Below are positions 5,512 through 6,769 of a stretch of 6,769 nt of DNA, one piece after another. The stretch is taken from contig JAAYZL010000437.1 in NCBI GenBank assembly GCA_012514855.1, positions 1 through 6,769 on the forward strand, read 5' to 3'. Under the pieces are notes generated by a model, which was not told the origin of the DNA, searched no databases, and saw only the letters and a list, made by a program, of their open reading frames with translations. The translations under genes and the position numbers were made by a program. Numbering within the stretch: the first letter of the stretch is position 1; the number at the start of each line of letters is the position of its first letter. Source of the DNA: Clostridiales bacterium (lineage in GTDB: Bacteria; Bacillota_A; Clostridia; Christensenellales; Aristaeellaceae).

Positions 5512-6619
5512 TGGCGCTTTGCCGCCCACGCCGGAGTCCTTTCACCGCGCCGTCGTGCGCGCGTTGCAAAAAACGGAGGAGGAACCCATGAAAAAGCGCA
5601 CGGTTCGGGTCTCGATCGTGGCCGCGGTGCTCGCGGCGATCCTGCTGGTCGGCACGGCGCTCGCCGTGGGGAGCCATCTGGGGATTCTGGAATTTCTCGG
5701 GCAGACCGGCCGGGTTACCCCCGCGGGGGAAACCCCGGACATCGAAAGGCCGGGCACGGCGGTCTCGAACGGCGAATACACCTTGACCGTCTCGGAAGCC
5801 TATTGCGCGGGCGACACCGCGAACATACTCGTCGAGGTCGCCCGCTCGAAAGAGCCGTTCGCGCCGGGCGAAATCCCGTTCTGGGGGCCGAGCGTGAAGG
5901 CCGGGGCGGACGACGACCTGCCGTGCGAACACGAGGAGCGGTGGATCGACGGGAAGATCTACTACTACTTCGTCTGCGCGCTGCCGGACGGCGCGGCCGA
6001 AGCGCTGACGCTCTACATCGAATCCCCGTTCACGGACGAGCCGGTTCCCGTCCCGCTCTCGAAAAGGCCGGAGAGCGCGTCGGCGGACGTGGCGGCGGGG
6101 GACAGGACGATCGACGGCGCGGGCATCACGTTCGACGGGATTTCCCTCTCGCGCACGGCGCTCGACATCGCGCTGACGCTGACCTATTCGGTCGATCGCT
6201 CCGCGATCCGCGCGCCGGAGCTGCCCAGCCCCAACCTCGCCTACTTCACCGGCGGCGACGGCGTCTATCACATGAACCCGGACTGCTTGGCGATCGTCGG
6301 GGACGCGCGCCCGTGTCCGTTTGACGAAATCGCGGGCGGCATGCGTTCCTGCTCGCTTCCCGGCTGCAGCTTCTTCACCGAACCGTTTTCGGCCGGCGAG
6401 GTCGGCTTCGTGTTCGAGCTCGTAGACGCGCAGGGGGACGTGCTGGAAACGGGAGGGCTCGATTCGGGGCTGCTTCTGGAGGACGGGCGCTATCGCGAGA
6501 CGCTCCTGATCCGCTCGGAGGCGATCCCGGAGTCGTTCCGCATCCGCGCGTTCGACTGCTGGACGAAGTACCGCTGGCGGGACACCGTGGAGGTCTCGGC
6601 GACGGAGATTGCGCCCTGA
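5489..6619 (+). CDS. Membrane-anchored putative anti-sigma factor / sensor partner of the ECF sigma
   Basis: This 376-residue protein has a short cytoplasmic segment (1-38), one membrane span (about 39-61) and a large outer domain of about 315 residues. The N-terminal stretch PPTPESFHRAVVRAL (12-26) followed by an acidic run and MKKR resembles membrane proteins encoded after ECF sigma genes in Clostridia, which are presumed anti-sigma factors. I see no HxxxCxxC zinc motif of classical ZAS anti-sigma proteins. The outer domain appears beta-rich and carries a His/Cys cluster (His261, Cys266, Cys276, Cys288, Cys293). The start at 5489 has GAGGAG-type sequence (5477-5482) 6 bases upstream and overlaps the sigma gene by 23 bases. 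A second start, ATG 5588, has an equally strong site and would give a 343-residue form beginning at MKKRTVRV, with signal-peptide character ending in ALA (57-59). The anti-sigma role is inferred from position and topology. Confidence 0.75.
   Translation: MKTPRCFNGALPPTPESFHRAVVRALQKTEEEPMKKRTVRVSIVAAVLAAILLVGTALAVGSHLGILEFLGQTGRVTPAGETPDIERPGTAVSNGEYTLTVSEAYCAGDTANILVEVARSKEPFAPGEIPFWGPSVKAGADDDLPCEHEERWIDGKIYYYFVCALPDGAAEALTLYIESPFTDEPVPVPLSKRPESASADVAAGDRTIDGAGITFDGISLSRTALDIALTLTYSVDRSAIRAPELPSPNLAYFTGGDGVYHMNPDCLAIVGDARPCPFDEIAGGMRSCSLPGCSFFTEPFSAGEVGFVFELVDAQGDVLETGGLDSGLLLEDGRYRETLLIRSEAIPESFRIRAFDCWTKYRWRDTVEVSATEIAP
5575..5583 (+). promoter_or_regulatory. Second ribosome binding site inside the putative anti-sigma gene
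   Basis: GGAGGAGGA lies 4 bases before an in-frame ATG at 5588 (residue 34 of the long form). Part of it encodes the acidic residues Glu30-Glu32 (GAG GAG GAA), so it may be chance, but the match and spacing are good enough for internal initiation. Confidence 0.45.
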
Positions 6620-6627
6620 CAACCGCG

Positions 6628-6657
6628 AAAAAACCGCCCTCCGATCGGGGGACGGTT
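6628..6657 (-). terminator. Hairpin that reads as a terminator on the - strand
   Basis: AACCG (6632-6636) pairs with CGGTT (6653-6657). Inside, five more pairs form with one C-A mismatch and one G-T wobble around a GATC loop. Six A (6628-6633) stand on the left side, so on the - strand the hairpin is followed by six T. On the + strand no T run follows. This suggests termination of a leftward transcript from beyond the right end, or simply a structured 3' end of the sigma unit. Confidence 0.45.
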
Positions 6658-6695
6658 AGACTGACGACAAAGGTTTGCAGAACCACCTGTTCAAT

Positions 6696-6734
6696 CGAAA
6701 CCGACGGCGTGTACGTCGGTTTCGCGCATTTTTT
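6696..6734 (+). terminator. Probable Rho-independent terminator of the sigma / anti-sigma unit
   Basis: A perfect 11-base-pair stem joins CGAAACCGACG (6696-6706) and CGTCGGTTTCG (6714-6724) around a 7-base loop. Six T (6729-6734) follow after a 4-base CGCA spacer, slightly further than in an ideal terminator. It lies 76 bases after the stop of the membrane protein gene and is the best candidate for the end of this unit. Confidence 0.65.
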
Positions 6735-6769
6735 GGGAGCTGAGGCGGAGAAAAATGCATACCCGCTCC

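Noticed and set aside
5459..6622. A 387-residue open frame on the - strand opposite the putative anti-sigma gene
   Set aside because: Composition is that of a shadow frame and no family likeness is visible; the + strand has a membrane span, ribosome binding sites and coherent motifs.
6755..6769. ATG with GGAG 4 bases upstream at the right edge, possible start of a new + strand gene
   Set aside because: Only five codons are visible (MHTRS) and it follows a terminator by about 20 bases, leaving no room for a promoter; not supportable.
6658..6769. Open + strand frame reading SIETDGVYVGFAHFLGAEAE across the last hairpin
   Set aside because: It looks protein-like but has no start codon in frame, and the same bases form a perfect 11-base-pair stem followed by a T run, which a terminator explains better.

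Overview
The window is GC-rich DNA from what looks like a strictly anaerobic, low-oxygen-adapted Bacillota/Clostridia member, probably of the Oscillospirales or Christensenellales type. The evidence is a ferredoxin-dependent 2-oxoacid oxidoreductase, a DUF951 protein (a Bacillota family), strong GGAGG-type ribosome binding sites, and an ECF sigma / membrane partner pair of a style common in gut Clostridia. The taxonomic placement is inference. All genes found lie on the + strand.

Region 1 (1-4938) is one tightly packed gene string. It starts inside the alpha subunit of a 2-oxoacid:ferredoxin oxidoreductase (VorB-like), followed by its thiamine-diphosphate beta subunit and its gamma subunit. 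A 64-residue DUF951 protein, two different type I signal peptidases in tandem, and a secreted or membrane-anchored protein with an M1 aminopeptidase fold complete the string. Junctions are 1- and 4-base overlaps or gaps of 3 to 19 bases. The string ends at a textbook Rho-independent terminator (4911-4938). The M1-like protein has lost every zinc ligand and the catalytic glutamate, so it should be a pseudopeptidase.

Region 2 (4939-6734) is a separate two-gene unit: an ECF-type sigma factor, then an overlapping gene for a single-pass membrane protein that is probably its anti-sigma factor or sensor. That protein has two well-placed start sites, only one of which includes the cytoplasmic segment, and its outer domain carries a His/Cys cluster. 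A CGTCTAA element ahead of the sigma gene could be an ECF-type -10 box. Two hairpins close the unit: one reads as a terminator for the - strand, the other as a terminator for the + strand.

Functionally, region 1 couples central redox metabolism (2-oxoacid to acyl-CoA plus reduced ferredoxin) to protein export, probably by shared transcription and not by shared biochemistry. Region 2 is a small envelope-signalling module. The most notable points are the dead M1 domain beside two signal peptidases, the departures from consensus in the second peptidase, and the dual start and His/Cys motif of the sigma partner. I see no mobile elements, CRISPR arrays or RNA genes, and no gene-free stretch longer than about 160 bases.
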